Origin: an uncultured Rothia sp. | Lineage (GTDB): Bacteria > Actinomycetota > Actinomycetes > Actinomycetales > Micrococcaceae | Length of the DNA: 19,519 nt | Assembly (NCBI GenBank): GCA_937935205.1 | Contig: CALGXU010000395.1 | Span: 1-19,519, forward strand | Direction: 5' to 3' | In this document: in pieces, positions 6,906 to 14,396 of the stretch | Layout: each line of letters opens with the position of its first letter | How positions within the stretch are numbered: the first letter of the stretch is position 1 | Made by a program: the position numbers and the translations under genes | The notes under the pieces: model-generated | The model's input: the letters and a program-made list of their open reading frames with translations, nothing else | What the model was told of the DNA's origin: nothing | Databases searched by the model: none

Positions 6906-6951
6906 ACATAGGTAATCCTACTACAGAATGCCGCAGAAGTAGAACCTATGT
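6906..6951 (-). promoter_or_regulatory. Extended inverted repeat just after the membrane-protein stop codon
   Basis: ACATAGGT (6906-6913) pairs with ACCTATGT (6944-6951), and inside it CTACT (6918-6922) pairs with AGTAG (6938-6942). It begins about ten bases past the minus-strand stop and precedes the terminator, so it is probably a 3'-UTR stem that stabilises the mRNA. Confidence 0.45.
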
Positions 6952-6961
6952 GTGCTTATGC

Positions 6962-9900
6962 CTAGATGTTTTCCTCGTGGCGAGGCTGATAGCCGTGCTG
7001 AGGAGCCGGGGGCTGCTGCATCTGGACATTGCCCTGCGGGTACGTACCCGGCTGATTCTGATACTGAGGGAAATCCTCAAGCTGCTCAGAATCCTGGCGC
7101 GGAGCTACTGCATCCTGCTTGTTCTGTCGTACCAGCAGACGCCAGATAACGCCGGCAATGAGCAGAATAGAGATAATCAGCAGGGTCAGCGGGTTCAGAC
7201 CGTTGAGCAAAATTGCCAGGTCGAGGGTGACTAGCGCAGTTGCGATATAGGTCCAAACTCGGTCAAGTAGCAGAGCGCTCAGAAGAGTCAGGGCGATGCC
7301 GAGGACCAGCACCACGATATCCGGGCCGTCAGCGGGAACTGCCCACGTTACCAGGGTGAGGAATACCTGTAGACCCAACGCCCAGTACAGAGGAGAATCC
7401 GATACCTGCTCATCTACAGGCCTCTTCGCGATGAAGTTCTTGAGAACCTTTGCGGCTACAACCGCAAGCAGGATCAGGAGAGCAACCTCAAGAATGACGC
7501 TCAAGGGGTTGGACTTCGAATAATCAATGACCAGACGGGCGATGAAGAGGCTGAACGCCGTGGTACAAACGGTCGGCAGGTTCTTCGCCTTGGTGACAGA
7601 CACGAAAGACAGAGCACCTAGACCCCAGAGAAGCGCATTGAGTTCTACCTGTTTAGGTTCAAAAACAAACCCAACGAAAGTGTAGAATCCCAGCACCGCC
7701 AGAGCGGGAATCATCAGCAGCGTATTGACCGGAGCGTAGATGGCTTGGGGCAGGGGACGGCGAGACATGAAACGTGCATAAGGGGCACCCAACGGGCCGT
7801 GCATCGGCAGTTCAACCATCGTATTACCGACCGGGACAGCAATGCGCGGACGAACATTTGCGTTCACGCCGAAGACCTCAACCGGGAGCGTAACCTTCAG
7901 AACGAACAGGATGATAACTGCGAGTAGGGCATAATAGCCCAGCAGAGTCATCTCAATCGTGCTTTCCCTCGTGTTAAAGAGATTCCATAGAGAACCAATG
8001 CAGAAAGTCGTGATGCTAATGGAGGCACCAATCTGCATGCGGGGGATCCTGAAGATAAGGGCAAGCACCCATACCGCGATGAAGATCATCGGAGCTGCTA
8101 CTGCGAACAGAAGATTATCAAAGTCGCCAATGAAACGGCCTGCGCTCAGGATAGATCCAAGAGTGAAGAAAATCGCCGCTGCATATGCCTCGTAGCTTCG
8201 CTTGGAGTACGCGTAGAGTAGAACGCTGCACAGTGCCTGAACCGCCAGCAGAGCAAGGACGAGGAAGTCTACGAGCGATTCCTTCATATTGCCGCTGATA
8301 GCGAGCAGAATGACAGACCAGCAGATGGGGAAACGCGCAACGGTGAGTAGCTCCGAACGAATCGAAGAGCCAGCCGGCATGAAGAAACCAAGCGCACCGT
8401 ATACGACGGTCAGGAGTGCCGGCAGCGCTACAGCAATGTACTCCTTCTGCAAGTCGTACAGCAGGTAGTGTCGCGAGCCAATCGTAGCGATAACCAAGGT
8501 CATGTAGAACGCGATACGGATGAAAGAGACAGGCGTCGAGCGGAAGGACCCAACATCCGAAAGCCTCAGTGCGCGAGCCAGAATAAGAGCGCCCAGCACG
8601 CTCAAGAAGAGGACGGCACCCGAGAAGAGAGGGAAACCAATCCAGAATCGGCCATGCGCTCCGCCATCAGCATGGTTAGCTACGTACCCGACGAAGAGAG
8701 CAAAAACGCCCAAGAAGAAGTAGACCGACATCTCTACAAGACGGTAGCTTGCGTTCTGCGCTGCAACGCCCTGAGAGAGGACAAAAGTCAGTAGCGCAAT
8801 AGCGGCGCAGACCAACGCAAACATCAAAAGCGACTCAGAAGTCTGCATCTCAGGAATGAGAGCGAGGAAGAGCTGAATCATACCAATGGCATAACCGATG
8901 TTGCTCAGTACCGCTCCCGCGGCACGTGCCTCGGGGGCCTTAGCACTGACCAGATAGATGACTACTGCCGCGGTAAAGAAGAGGTAGAAAGTACCCTGAT
9001 TGCCGGGGGACGCGTACATGCCAACAACTGGAATGAGCGCTACAAAACTCATGAGCAGCAGCGGCTGAATTGCCTTGCGGTACAGCAAGAAACTGACAAT
9101 GCAGAGGACACCAATGACCCAGGGGGCGGGGAAGATACCTTGATTGCCTTCTGCATAAGGAAGGAAAGCGCTCCAGCGCGTTGCGTATGCAGGGCTATCG
9201 GCAGCATGAGCAGTGAAGAAGGCATCCATGAGAGCGAAGAAGGAGAAGAACACGCCGACGCATGCGTCAATTGCTGGCAACCACTCCATCTTGTGAGCGG
9301 GATGGTGAGGAGCTTCCTTTGCCCAGGGGATAGCCGGTGAGCTCTGCACCTGCTCGTGCTGTTCATTGGAAGCAGGAGCAGAACCAGTAATGGTCTTCTG
9401 CAGACGAGGAATAAATACGTACGCAGAAATTAGGTTTACAACCAGAACAGAGATGAAGAAAATACTGGGGAACCACGGGCCGTGATCCGAGTCCAAGATG
9501 AAGGAGAGAATAGATGCAATCGGGTAGATTCGTGCCTGGGCGTAGTAATCCGCCGTGCCGTTCAGCCAGGTGAACAGAATGGCGTGCACGGACATCACTG
9601 CAAAAGCAATACCCGCGTCCGTGTAGCTCAGATCGTTGGTGAAGAAGAAAATAGCGATGGCAGTGGCCGGCACAAAAATGCGGGAAGAATCAACAAGACC
9701 TTCGCGGATACCCCTCGGGGCAGCGTTCGGGGCAAAATGCAGAGTCAAACCCAGAACAGTGGCAACTGCAGTCAGCGAGACGAAATACCAAACGAAAGGT
9801 AGAGCCGCGACCTTCGTCGCTGCCAACGAGTCTGAAACGATAAACGAAATCAGCAGATACGCCATCACGCGGTTACGCATGAGGGCGCAGGCTCCAACAA

Positions 9901-10408
9901 TGGCGGCAGTGCCAATCAGAGAAGTGAGGAGCCAGATGTAGCGTCCTTCAGTCCAAATCTTGAGGACATAGATAGCAACACCGGTTAGCGGAATAAAAGC
10001 AAGACCGGTTGCTGCAAAAGAGTAAGAGGCAATCCGCAGGCGCTCCACGAAACGGTAGGTGAGCAGACCAGCTCCGTAGAAGATAACTGCTCCAAGCGCC
10101 ATTGCAAGGACGCGGAAGATAGCCGTTTCATCCTGAGAAGAAGTCACCGAGGTGACAAAAAGACCCGCGGCACCGATAAGCAGGAGCGAGCCAATGTACA
10201 GAACAATATTGAGGAAGATATCCTCATTGACTCGGCGTCGCGGTGCAGGAGGCTGAGTATGCGCACCCGCTAGGGACGGGGGAACATACGCTAGAGACGG
10301 GGGAACATACACACCCAGACCCTGCTGCGGTTGCTGAACATGCTGGGGATTTTGAGATGAAGAGTGAGAGCTAGAGGATGCCTGATGAGGTTGTGTCGGC
10401 TGAGACAT
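6962..10408 (-). CDS. Very large polytopic membrane protein of unknown function
   Basis: I cannot name a function. The 1148-residue product starts with a ~55-residue Ser/Gln/Pro-rich cytosolic-type tail containing the tandem heptad YVPPSLA twice, then RRRVNEDIFLNIVLYIGSLL, after which I count roughly 30-34 hydrophobic segments almost without soluble domains, and ends in a Gln/Pro-rich hydrophilic tail (about 70 residues). This layout resembles the large actinobacterial membrane proteins annotated only by a C-terminal domain name (SCO7613-type), an impression from memory rather than an alignment. No catalytic motif, transporter signature or nucleotide-binding site is apparent. The ATG has AAGGAG about six bases upstream on the minus strand. 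It lies alone, convergent with tuf and divergent from rpsJ, with its own terminator. No frameshift is evident. Confidence 0.88.
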   Translation of the reverse strand: MSQPTQPHQASSSSHSSSQNPQHVQQPQQGLGVYVPPSLAYVPPSLAGAHTQPPAPRRRVNEDIFLNIVLYIGSLLLIGAAGLFVTSVTSSQDETAIFRVLAMALGAVIFYGAGLLTYRFVERLRIASYSFAATGLAFIPLTGVAIYVLKIWTEGRYIWLLTSLIGTAAIVGACALMRNRVMAYLLISFIVSDSLAATKVAALPFVWYFVSLTAVATVLGLTLHFAPNAAPRGIREGLVDSSRIFVPATAIAIFFFTNDLSYTDAGIAFAVMSVHAILFTWLNGTADYYAQARIYPIASILSFILDSDHGPWFPSIFFISVLVVNLISAYVFIPRLQKTITGSAPASNEQHEQVQSSPAIPWAKEAPHHPAHKMEWLPAIDACVGVFFSFFALMDAFFTAHAADSPAYATRWSAFLPYAEGNQGIFPAPWVIGVLCIVSFLLYRKAIQPLLLMSFVALIPVVGMYASPGNQGTFYLFFTAAVVIYLVSAKAPEARAAGAVLSNIGYAIGMIQLFLALIPEMQTSESLLMFALVCAAIALLTFVLSQGVAAQNASYRLVEMSVYFFLGVFALFVGYVANHADGGAHGRFWIGFPLFSGAVLFLSVLGALILARALRLSDVGSFRSTPVSFIRIAFYMTLVIATIGSRHYLLYDLQKEYIAVALPALLTVVYGALGFFMPAGSSIRSELLTVARFPICWSVILLAISGNMKESLVDFLVLALLAVQALCSVLLYAYSKRSYEAYAAAIFFTLGSILSAGRFIGDFDNLLFAVAAPMIFIAVWVLALIFRIPRMQIGASISITTFCIGSLWNLFNTRESTIEMTLLGYYALLAVIILFVLKVTLPVEVFGVNANVRPRIAVPVGNTMVELPMHGPLGAPYARFMSRRPLPQAIYAPVNTLLMIPALAVLGFYTFVGFVFEPKQVELNALLWGLGALSFVSVTKAKNLPTVCTTAFSLFIARLVIDYSKSNPLSVILEVALLILLAVVAAKVLKNFIAKRPVDEQVSDSPLYWALGLQVFLTLVTWAVPADGPDIVVLVLGIALTLLSALLLDRVWTYIATALVTLDLAILLNGLNPLTLLIISILLIAGVIWRLLVRQNKQDAVAPRQDSEQLEDFPQYQNQPGTYPQGNVQMQQPPAPQHGYQPRHEENI
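10269..10310 (-). repeat. 21-bp tandem duplication in the membrane-protein gene
   Basis: Two adjacent 21-base units (10269-10289 and 10290-10310) differ at one base and encode the heptad YVPPSLA twice in the N-terminal tail. Such an in-frame unit could vary in copy number between strains. Confidence 0.85.
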
Positions 10409-10452
10409 GGTTTCTCCTTAGGCTGTAGTGATACTTCTACGATACGAGAGTC

Positions 10453-10487
10453 TTTAGGCCTAAAAGCTTTATTAAGAGCAATAAAGC
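10453..10487. promoter_or_regulatory. Adjacent palindromes upstream of the membrane-protein gene
   Basis: TTTAGGCCTAAA (10453-10464) is a perfect 12-bp palindrome. One base further, GCTTTATT (10466-10473) and AATAAAGC (10480-10487) form a perfect 8-bp inverted repeat with a 6-base spacer. They lie 45-79 bases upstream of the minus-strand start codon, a usual place for operators. Confidence 0.45.
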
Positions 10488-10563
10488 GCATGGAACTTAC
10501 TGAAAGTAGATTGAAAGCTCCCTGAGAGTTGCATCGCGGGAGTACCCTCAGGTTGACAGAGAT

Positions 10564-10589
10564 AGTTAAGTGTTCTTAAGCACTTAACT
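10564..10589. promoter_or_regulatory. Operator-like 9-bp inverted repeat
   Basis: AGTTAAGTG (10564-10572) and CACTTAACT (10581-10589) are perfect arms around TTCTTAAG, which itself contains another TTAAG. It begins five bases after a TTGACA hexamer, so a bound protein would cover the region where a + strand -10 would lie. Confidence 0.45.
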
Positions 10590-10627
10590 TGTGTTCGTAT
10601 TGCATAAGGGCTCTATCTCTGAGAGAA

Positions 10628-10643
10628 TTGACGACGTTGTCAA
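10628..10643. promoter_or_regulatory. 16-bp near-perfect palindrome
   Basis: TTGACGACGTTGTCAA reads the same on both strands except for one symmetrical pair of positions (14 of 16). It could be an operator or simply overlapping -35-like hexamers on the two strands. Confidence 0.3.
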
Positions 10644-10748
10644 AGTGTCTACCTGCACTAAAGGTAGGCCCACGTATGACCCGGTCCGAAGGATGACGGG
10701 ACAAGTTTGTCTAGAAAATAGGCGACACGCCCGAGTTCGGGGGTCGGT

Positions 10749-10799
10749 ACTCAGGCGGGGTGAGGAACCCGGCAAAGCCGGATTCAGTCCGTTCTGAGT
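10749..10799 (+). promoter_or_regulatory. Folded S10-operon leader element
   Basis: ACTCAG (10749-10754) pairs with CTGAGT (10794-10799) and encloses a second hairpin, CCGGC-aaa-GCCGG (10769-10781), extended past a C/A mismatch by GAA with TTC. In other bacteria L4 represses the S10 operon through a leader hairpin; whether this is equivalent is not known. Confidence 0.4.
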
Positions 10800-10894
10800 G
10801 GCGCACGTGATGAATATATCGCGTTCCTTAAGCGCTATAACAAAGGGGCAAAAGCTCCGATACAGGGAATACATCAAGAAAGAGAGTCCGACAG

Positions 10895-11203
10895 ATGGCG
10901 GGACAGAAAATCCGCATCCGTCTGAAGTCCTATGACCACGAGGTCATCGATTCTTCGGCACGGAAAATCGTCGAAACGGTAAAGGGCGCAGGCGCAACTG
11001 TAGTTGGCCCCGTGCCGCTGCCGACCGAGAAGAACGTTTACTGTGTTATCCGTTCTCCCCACAAGTACAAGGACAGCCGCGAGCACTTCGAGATGCGTAC
11101 GCACAAGCGTCTGATCGACGTTGTTGATCCGACCCCCAAGGCTGTTGATGCCCTCATGCGTCTCGACCTGCCGGCAGACGTAAACATCGAGATCAAGCTG
11201 TAG
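10895..11203 (+). CDS. rpsJ: 30S ribosomal protein S10
   Basis: S10 is a component of the 30S head and also the NusE antitermination factor. The 102-residue product has the normal length and family blocks IRIRLKSYDHEVID, a GPVPLPTEKN loop, and the FEMRTHKRLIDVVDP segment. It opens the S10 operon. The ATG is preceded by a weak ribosome site (AGAGAG). A structured leader lies about 100 bases upstream, and the next gene, rplC, starts 13 bases after its stop. Confidence 0.98.
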   Translation: MAGQKIRIRLKSYDHEVIDSSARKIVETVKGAGATVVGPVPLPTEKNVYCVIRSPHKYKDSREHFEMRTHKRLIDVVDPTPKAVDALMRLDLPADVNIEIKL

Positions 11204-11216
11204 AGGATCGCATCTA

Positions 11217-11873
11217 ATGACTAACAAATTCGAGCGCCAGGTGAAGGGCCTGCTGGGCACCAAGCTCGGCATGACCCAGGTCTGGGACGAGGACGGCAAG
11301 TTCGTGCCCGTCACCGTCGTCAAGGCTGATTCTAACGTTGTTACCCAGATCCGTAACCAGGAAACTGACGGCTACGAAGCTATTCAGATTGGTTTCGGTG
11401 CAATCGACTCTCGCAAGGTTACCAAGCCCCTGGCTGGTCACTTCGAGAAGGCCGGTGTTACCCCCCGCCGCCACATCGTCGAGCTGCGTACCGCAGATGC
11501 TTCTGAGTATTCCCTCGGTCAGGAACTGACCGTTGAGCTCTTCGAAGCAGGCCAGAAGGTCGACGTCGTTGGTAAGACCAAGGGTAAGGGCTTCGCAGGT
11601 GTTATGAAGCGTCACGGCTTCAAGGGTGTTGGCGCGTCTCACGGTCAGCACAAGAACCACCGTAAGCCCGGTTCCATCGGTGGCGCATCCTACCCCGCAC
11701 GCGTGTTCAAGGGTATGCGCATGGCTGGCCGTATGGGCGCAGCACGTCACACTACCTTGAACCTGACTATCCAGGGTGTGGACGCAGAGAACAATGTCCT
11801 GCTGATCAAGGGCGCAATCCCCGGTCCCAAGGGCGGCGTTGTTCTGGTTCGTACCGCTGTGAAGGGAGCCTAA
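11217..11873 (+). CDS. rplC: 50S ribosomal protein L3
   Basis: L3 is an early-assembly protein whose internal loop reaches toward the peptidyl-transferase centre. The 218-residue product has the conserved opening KGLLGTKLGMTQVWDEDGK and the loop region with GASHGQHKNHRKPGSIG and MAGRMGAARHTTLNL. GAGGA (11203-11207) overlaps the last base of the rpsJ stop and serves as ribosome site. Only six bases separate it from rplD. Confidence 0.98.
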   Translation: MTNKFERQVKGLLGTKLGMTQVWDEDGKFVPVTVVKADSNVVTQIRNQETDGYEAIQIGFGAIDSRKVTKPLAGHFEKAGVTPRRHIVELRTADASEYSLGQELTVELFEAGQKVDVVGKTKGKGFAGVMKRHGFKGVGASHGQHKNHRKPGSIGGASYPARVFKGMRMAGRMGAARHTTLNLTIQGVDAENNVLLIKGAIPGPKGGVVLVRTAVKGA

Positions 11874-11879
11874 TACATC

Positions 11880-12497
11880 ATGGCTGTTAAGACCCTTAAG
11901 GTAGACCTGCCCGCAGAGATTTTCGACGCGCAGGCATCCGTGCCCCTGCTGCACCAGGTTGTCGTTGCACAGCTCGCTGCTGCACGCCAGGGCACCCACA
12001 AGACCAAGAACCGCGGCGAGGTTTCCGGTGCAGGCCGTAAGCCCTTCAAGCAGAAGGGTACCGGTAACGCACGTCAGGGCTCCATCCGTGCACCGCACAT
12101 GACCGGCGGTGGCGTTGTTCACGGTCCGACCCCGCGTAACTACGCACAGCGCACCCCCAAGAAGATGATCGCCGCTGCACTGCGCGGTGCTCTCTCTGAT
12201 CGCGCTCGTCACGACCGCGTCCACGTTGTCGAGAACTTCATCTCCGGTGAAACCCCCTCGACCAAGGCTGCAAAGGCTGCATTCGCAGCTATCACCGAGC
12301 GCAAGAACATCCTTCTTGTGATTGCTCGTGCAGAGGACGTTGTGGCTCTGTCCGCACGTAACCTGGAGAACGTCCACGTTCTGTACGCAGACCAGCTCAA
12401 CACCTACGATGTGCTGGTTTCTGACGACGTGGTCTTCACCAAGGCAGCATTCGACGCATTCGTTGCTGCAGCTCAGAAGAAGGAGGGCGCTAAGTAA
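11880..12497 (+). CDS. rplD: 50S ribosomal protein L4
   Basis: L4 binds 23S rRNA, and its extended loop lines the exit tunnel near L22. In E. coli it also represses the S10 operon. The 205-residue product carries the loop block TKNRGEVSGAGRKPFKQKGTGNARQG, where macrolide-resistance changes occur in other bacteria; I see no insertion or deletion there. A GGGAG ribosome site lies inside the end of rplC. Its TAA overlaps the rplW ATG by one base. Confidence 0.98.
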   Translation: MAVKTLKVDLPAEIFDAQASVPLLHQVVVAQLAAARQGTHKTKNRGEVSGAGRKPFKQKGTGNARQGSIRAPHMTGGGVVHGPTPRNYAQRTPKKMIAAALRGALSDRARHDRVHVVENFISGETPSTKAAKAAFAAITERKNILLVIARAEDVVALSARNLENVHVLYADQLNTYDVLVSDDVVFTKAAFDAFVAAAQKKEGAK

Positions 12498-12799
12498 TGA
12501 GCGTTTCCACCAAGTCTGTATACGACGTGATCATCGCTCCCGTCGTTTCCGAGAAGAGCTACGGTCAGCTCGACGAAGGTAAGTACACCTTCGAGGTCGC
12601 AACCGATTCCAACAAGCTGGAAATCAAGCAGGCCATCGAGAAGATCTTTGACGTCAAGGTTGCTTCCGTCAACACCATCAACCGTCAGGGCAAGCGCAAG
12701 CGCACCCGTTTCGGTTGGGGCGCTCGCAAGAACACCAAGCGTGCGATTGTGACCCTCAAGGAAGGCACCATCGACATCTTCGGCGGTCCGCAGGCATAA
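12497..12799 (+). CDS. rplW: 50S ribosomal protein L23
   Basis: L23 sits at the tunnel exit and is the docking point for trigger factor and the signal recognition particle. The 100-residue product shows the conserved VYDVIIAPVVSEKSY opening and the RQGKRKRTRFGWGARKNTKRAIVTL basic segment. The start overlaps the rplD stop (TAATG), indicating coupling. A 40-base gap follows before rplB, containing that gene's ribosome site GAAGGAAG. Confidence 0.98.
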   Translation: MSVSTKSVYDVIIAPVVSEKSYGQLDEGKYTFEVATDSNKLEIKQAIEKIFDVKVASVNTINRQGKRKRTRFGWGARKNTKRAIVTLKEGTIDIFGGPQA

Positions 12800-12839
12800 G
12801 CCCCGCGGAGACCACTTTAACGAAGGAAGAAATATCTAA

Positions 12840-13676
12840 ATGGGTATTCGTAAGTACAAGCCGACGACCCCGGGTCGCCGCGGTTCGAGCGTTGCTGATT
12901 TCTCCGAGATCACCCGCTCCACCCCGGAAAAGTCCCTGCTTCGTCCGCTTCACAAGACCGGCGGCCGTAACAACACCGGCCGCATCACCACCCGTCACAA
13001 GGGTGGCGGCCACAAGCGCCAGTACCGTCTGATCGACTTCCGTCGTCACGACAAGGACGGCGTTAACGCACGCGTTGCACACATCGAGTACGATCCCAAC
13101 CGTACCGCTCGCATCGCGCTGCTGCACTACTTCGATGGTTCCAAGCGCTACATCATCGCTCCGAACAAGCTCGCTCAGGGCGACATCGTCGAGTCCGGCC
13201 CCGCAGCTGACATCAAGCCCGGTAACAACCTGCCCCTGCGCAACATCCCCGTTGGTACCGTGATTCACTGTGTCGAGCTCCGCCCCGGTGGCGGCGCAAA
13301 GCTGGCTCGTTCCGCAGGTGCTTCTGTACAGCTGGTTGCTAAGGAAGGCAAGTACGGTCAGCTCCGTCTGCCCTCCGGCGAAATCCGCAACGTGGATGTT
13401 CGCTGTCGCGCAACCGTTGGTGAAGTTGGCAACGCTGAGCAGTCCAACATCAACTGGGGTAAGGCAGGCCGTAACCGCTGGAAGGGCATCCGCCCGACCG
13501 TCCGTGGTGTGGTCATGAACCCGGTTGACCACCCGCACGGTGGTGGTGAAGGTAAGACCTCCGGTGGTCGTCACCCGGTTAACCCCAACGGTAAGCCCGA
13601 GGGTCGTACCCGCCGTCCCAACAAGGAAAGCGACAAGCTCATCGTTCGTCGCCGTCGTACTGGCAAGAAGCGCTAA
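12840..13676 (+). CDS. rplB: 50S ribosomal protein L2
   Basis: L2 is required for subunit joining and for peptidyl-transferase activity. The 278-residue product has the family length. It contains the late HPHGGGEG motif (residues 231-238), whose first His corresponds to the functionally important histidine of E. coli L2, and the basic C-terminus ending RRRRTGKKR. The ATG begins MGIRKYKPTTPGRRG. rpsS follows after 12 bases with its AAGGAG overlapping the rplB stop. Confidence 0.98.
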   Translation: MGIRKYKPTTPGRRGSSVADFSEITRSTPEKSLLRPLHKTGGRNNTGRITTRHKGGGHKRQYRLIDFRRHDKDGVNARVAHIEYDPNRTARIALLHYFDGSKRYIIAPNKLAQGDIVESGPAADIKPGNNLPLRNIPVGTVIHCVELRPGGGAKLARSAGASVQLVAKEGKYGQLRLPSGEIRNVDVRCRATVGEVGNAEQSNINWGKAGRNRWKGIRPTVRGVVMNPVDHPHGGGEGKTSGGRHPVNPNGKPEGRTRRPNKESDKLIVRRRRTGKKR

Positions 13677-13688
13677 GGAGCCTGAAAC

Positions 13689-13970
13689 ATGCCTCGTAGT
13701 TTGAAGAAGGGCCCTTTCGTTGATCAGCACCTCTACCTGAAGGTTGCAGCTCAGAACGAGAAGGGCACCAAGAACGTAATCAAGACTTGGTCGCGTCGCT
13801 CGATGATTATCCCCGACATGCTCGGTCACACCATCGCAGTGTACGACGGTCGCAAGCACGTGCCGGTGTTCATCACCGAGTCGATGGTTGGTCACAAGCT
13901 CGGTGAGTTTGCTCCGACCCGCACTTTCCGCAGCCACGTGAAGGACGACCGTAAGGGCAAGCGTCGCTAA
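13689..13970 (+). CDS. rpsS: 30S ribosomal protein S19
   Basis: S19 lies in the 30S head beside S13 and contacts the A-site tRNA region. The 93-residue product begins MPRSLKKGPFVDQHL and carries the conserved VYDGRKHVPVFITESMVGHKLGEF block. A 60-base spacer with two hairpins separates it from rplV; one of these hairpins overlaps the final base of its stop codon. Confidence 0.98.
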   Translation: MPRSLKKGPFVDQHLYLKVAAQNEKGTKNVIKTWSRRSMIIPDMLGHTIAVYDGRKHVPVFITESMVGHKLGEFAPTRTFRSHVKDDRKGKRR

Positions 13971-14019
13971 TCGGTTCACACCGATAAGCTAACGTTTCCC
14001 TTTCGGCAATAGACGAAAG
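13970..14019 (+). promoter_or_regulatory. Two consecutive hairpins between rpsS and rplV
   Basis: ATCGGT-tcac-ACCGAT (13970-13985) and CTTTCG with CGAAAG around an 8-nt loop (14000-14019) occupy most of the rpsS-rplV spacer, one of the two gaps longer than 15 bases inside this operon. They may be mRNA-processing or stability elements. Confidence 0.4.
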
Positions 14020-14030
14020 AGAGATAGGCA

Positions 14031-14396
14031 ATGGAAGCCAAGGCATCAGCGCGTTTCGTTCGCGTTACGCCTATGAAGGCCCGCCGTGTCGTCAACCTGA
14101 TCCGTGGTAAGCAGGCGGAAGAGGCTCTGGCGATTCTGAAGTTCGCCCCCCAGGCAGCTTCGGAACCGGTATACAAGATCGTTGCTTCGGCAGTAGCTAA
14201 CGCTCGTCAGAAGGCAACCCAGCAGGGTCTGCCCTTCCGCGAGGAAGAGCTGTTCATCAGCGAAGCATTCGTGAACGAGGGCCCGACCATGAAGCGCATT
14301 CAGCCCCGCGCTCAGGGTCGCGCATACCGAATCAACAAGCGCACCAGCCACATCACCGTGGTAGTTGCTACCCCGGAGAAGGAGGAGGACCGCTAA
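14031..14396 (+). CDS. rplV: 50S ribosomal protein L22
   Basis: L22 spans the 50S subunit, and its beta-hairpin forms part of the exit-tunnel constriction. The 121-residue product starts MEAKASARFVRVTPMKARRVVNLIRG, and its C-terminal hairpin (NEGPTMKRIQPRAQGRAYRINKRTSHITVVV, in segments) has normal length, so no macrolide-resistance type insertion is seen. The stop is followed immediately, without a gap, by the rpsC start. Confidence 0.97.
   Translation: MEAKASARFVRVTPMKARRVVNLIRGKQAEEALAILKFAPQAASEPVYKIVASAVANARQKATQQGLPFREEELFISEAFVNEGPTMKRIQPRAQGRAYRINKRTSHITVVVATPEKEEDR

Larger units (their letters stand above)
10409..10894. other. Divergent intergenic region: membrane-protein promoter side and S10-operon leader
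   Basis: These 486 bases hold no credible gene but contain an unusual density of inverted repeats, listed separately. A consensus TTGACA lies at 10553-10558 with no good -10 downstream; TATAAC at 10836-10841 is the best -10-like element near rpsJ but has no -35. The downstream part (about 10740-10800) can fold into a nested leader structure. Confidence 0.5.

Noticed and set aside
6388..6909. A 173-residue minus-strand open frame between tuf and the membrane-protein gene
   Set aside because: It runs through the tuf terminator and begins inside the 3' UTR and terminator of the minus-strand gene. Composition is not protein-like and no start signal is evident.
11214..12377. Long antisense frames over rplC-rplD and over rplB-rpsS (12756-13979)
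   Set aside because: Shadows of ribosomal genes, without ribosome sites or recognisable domains.
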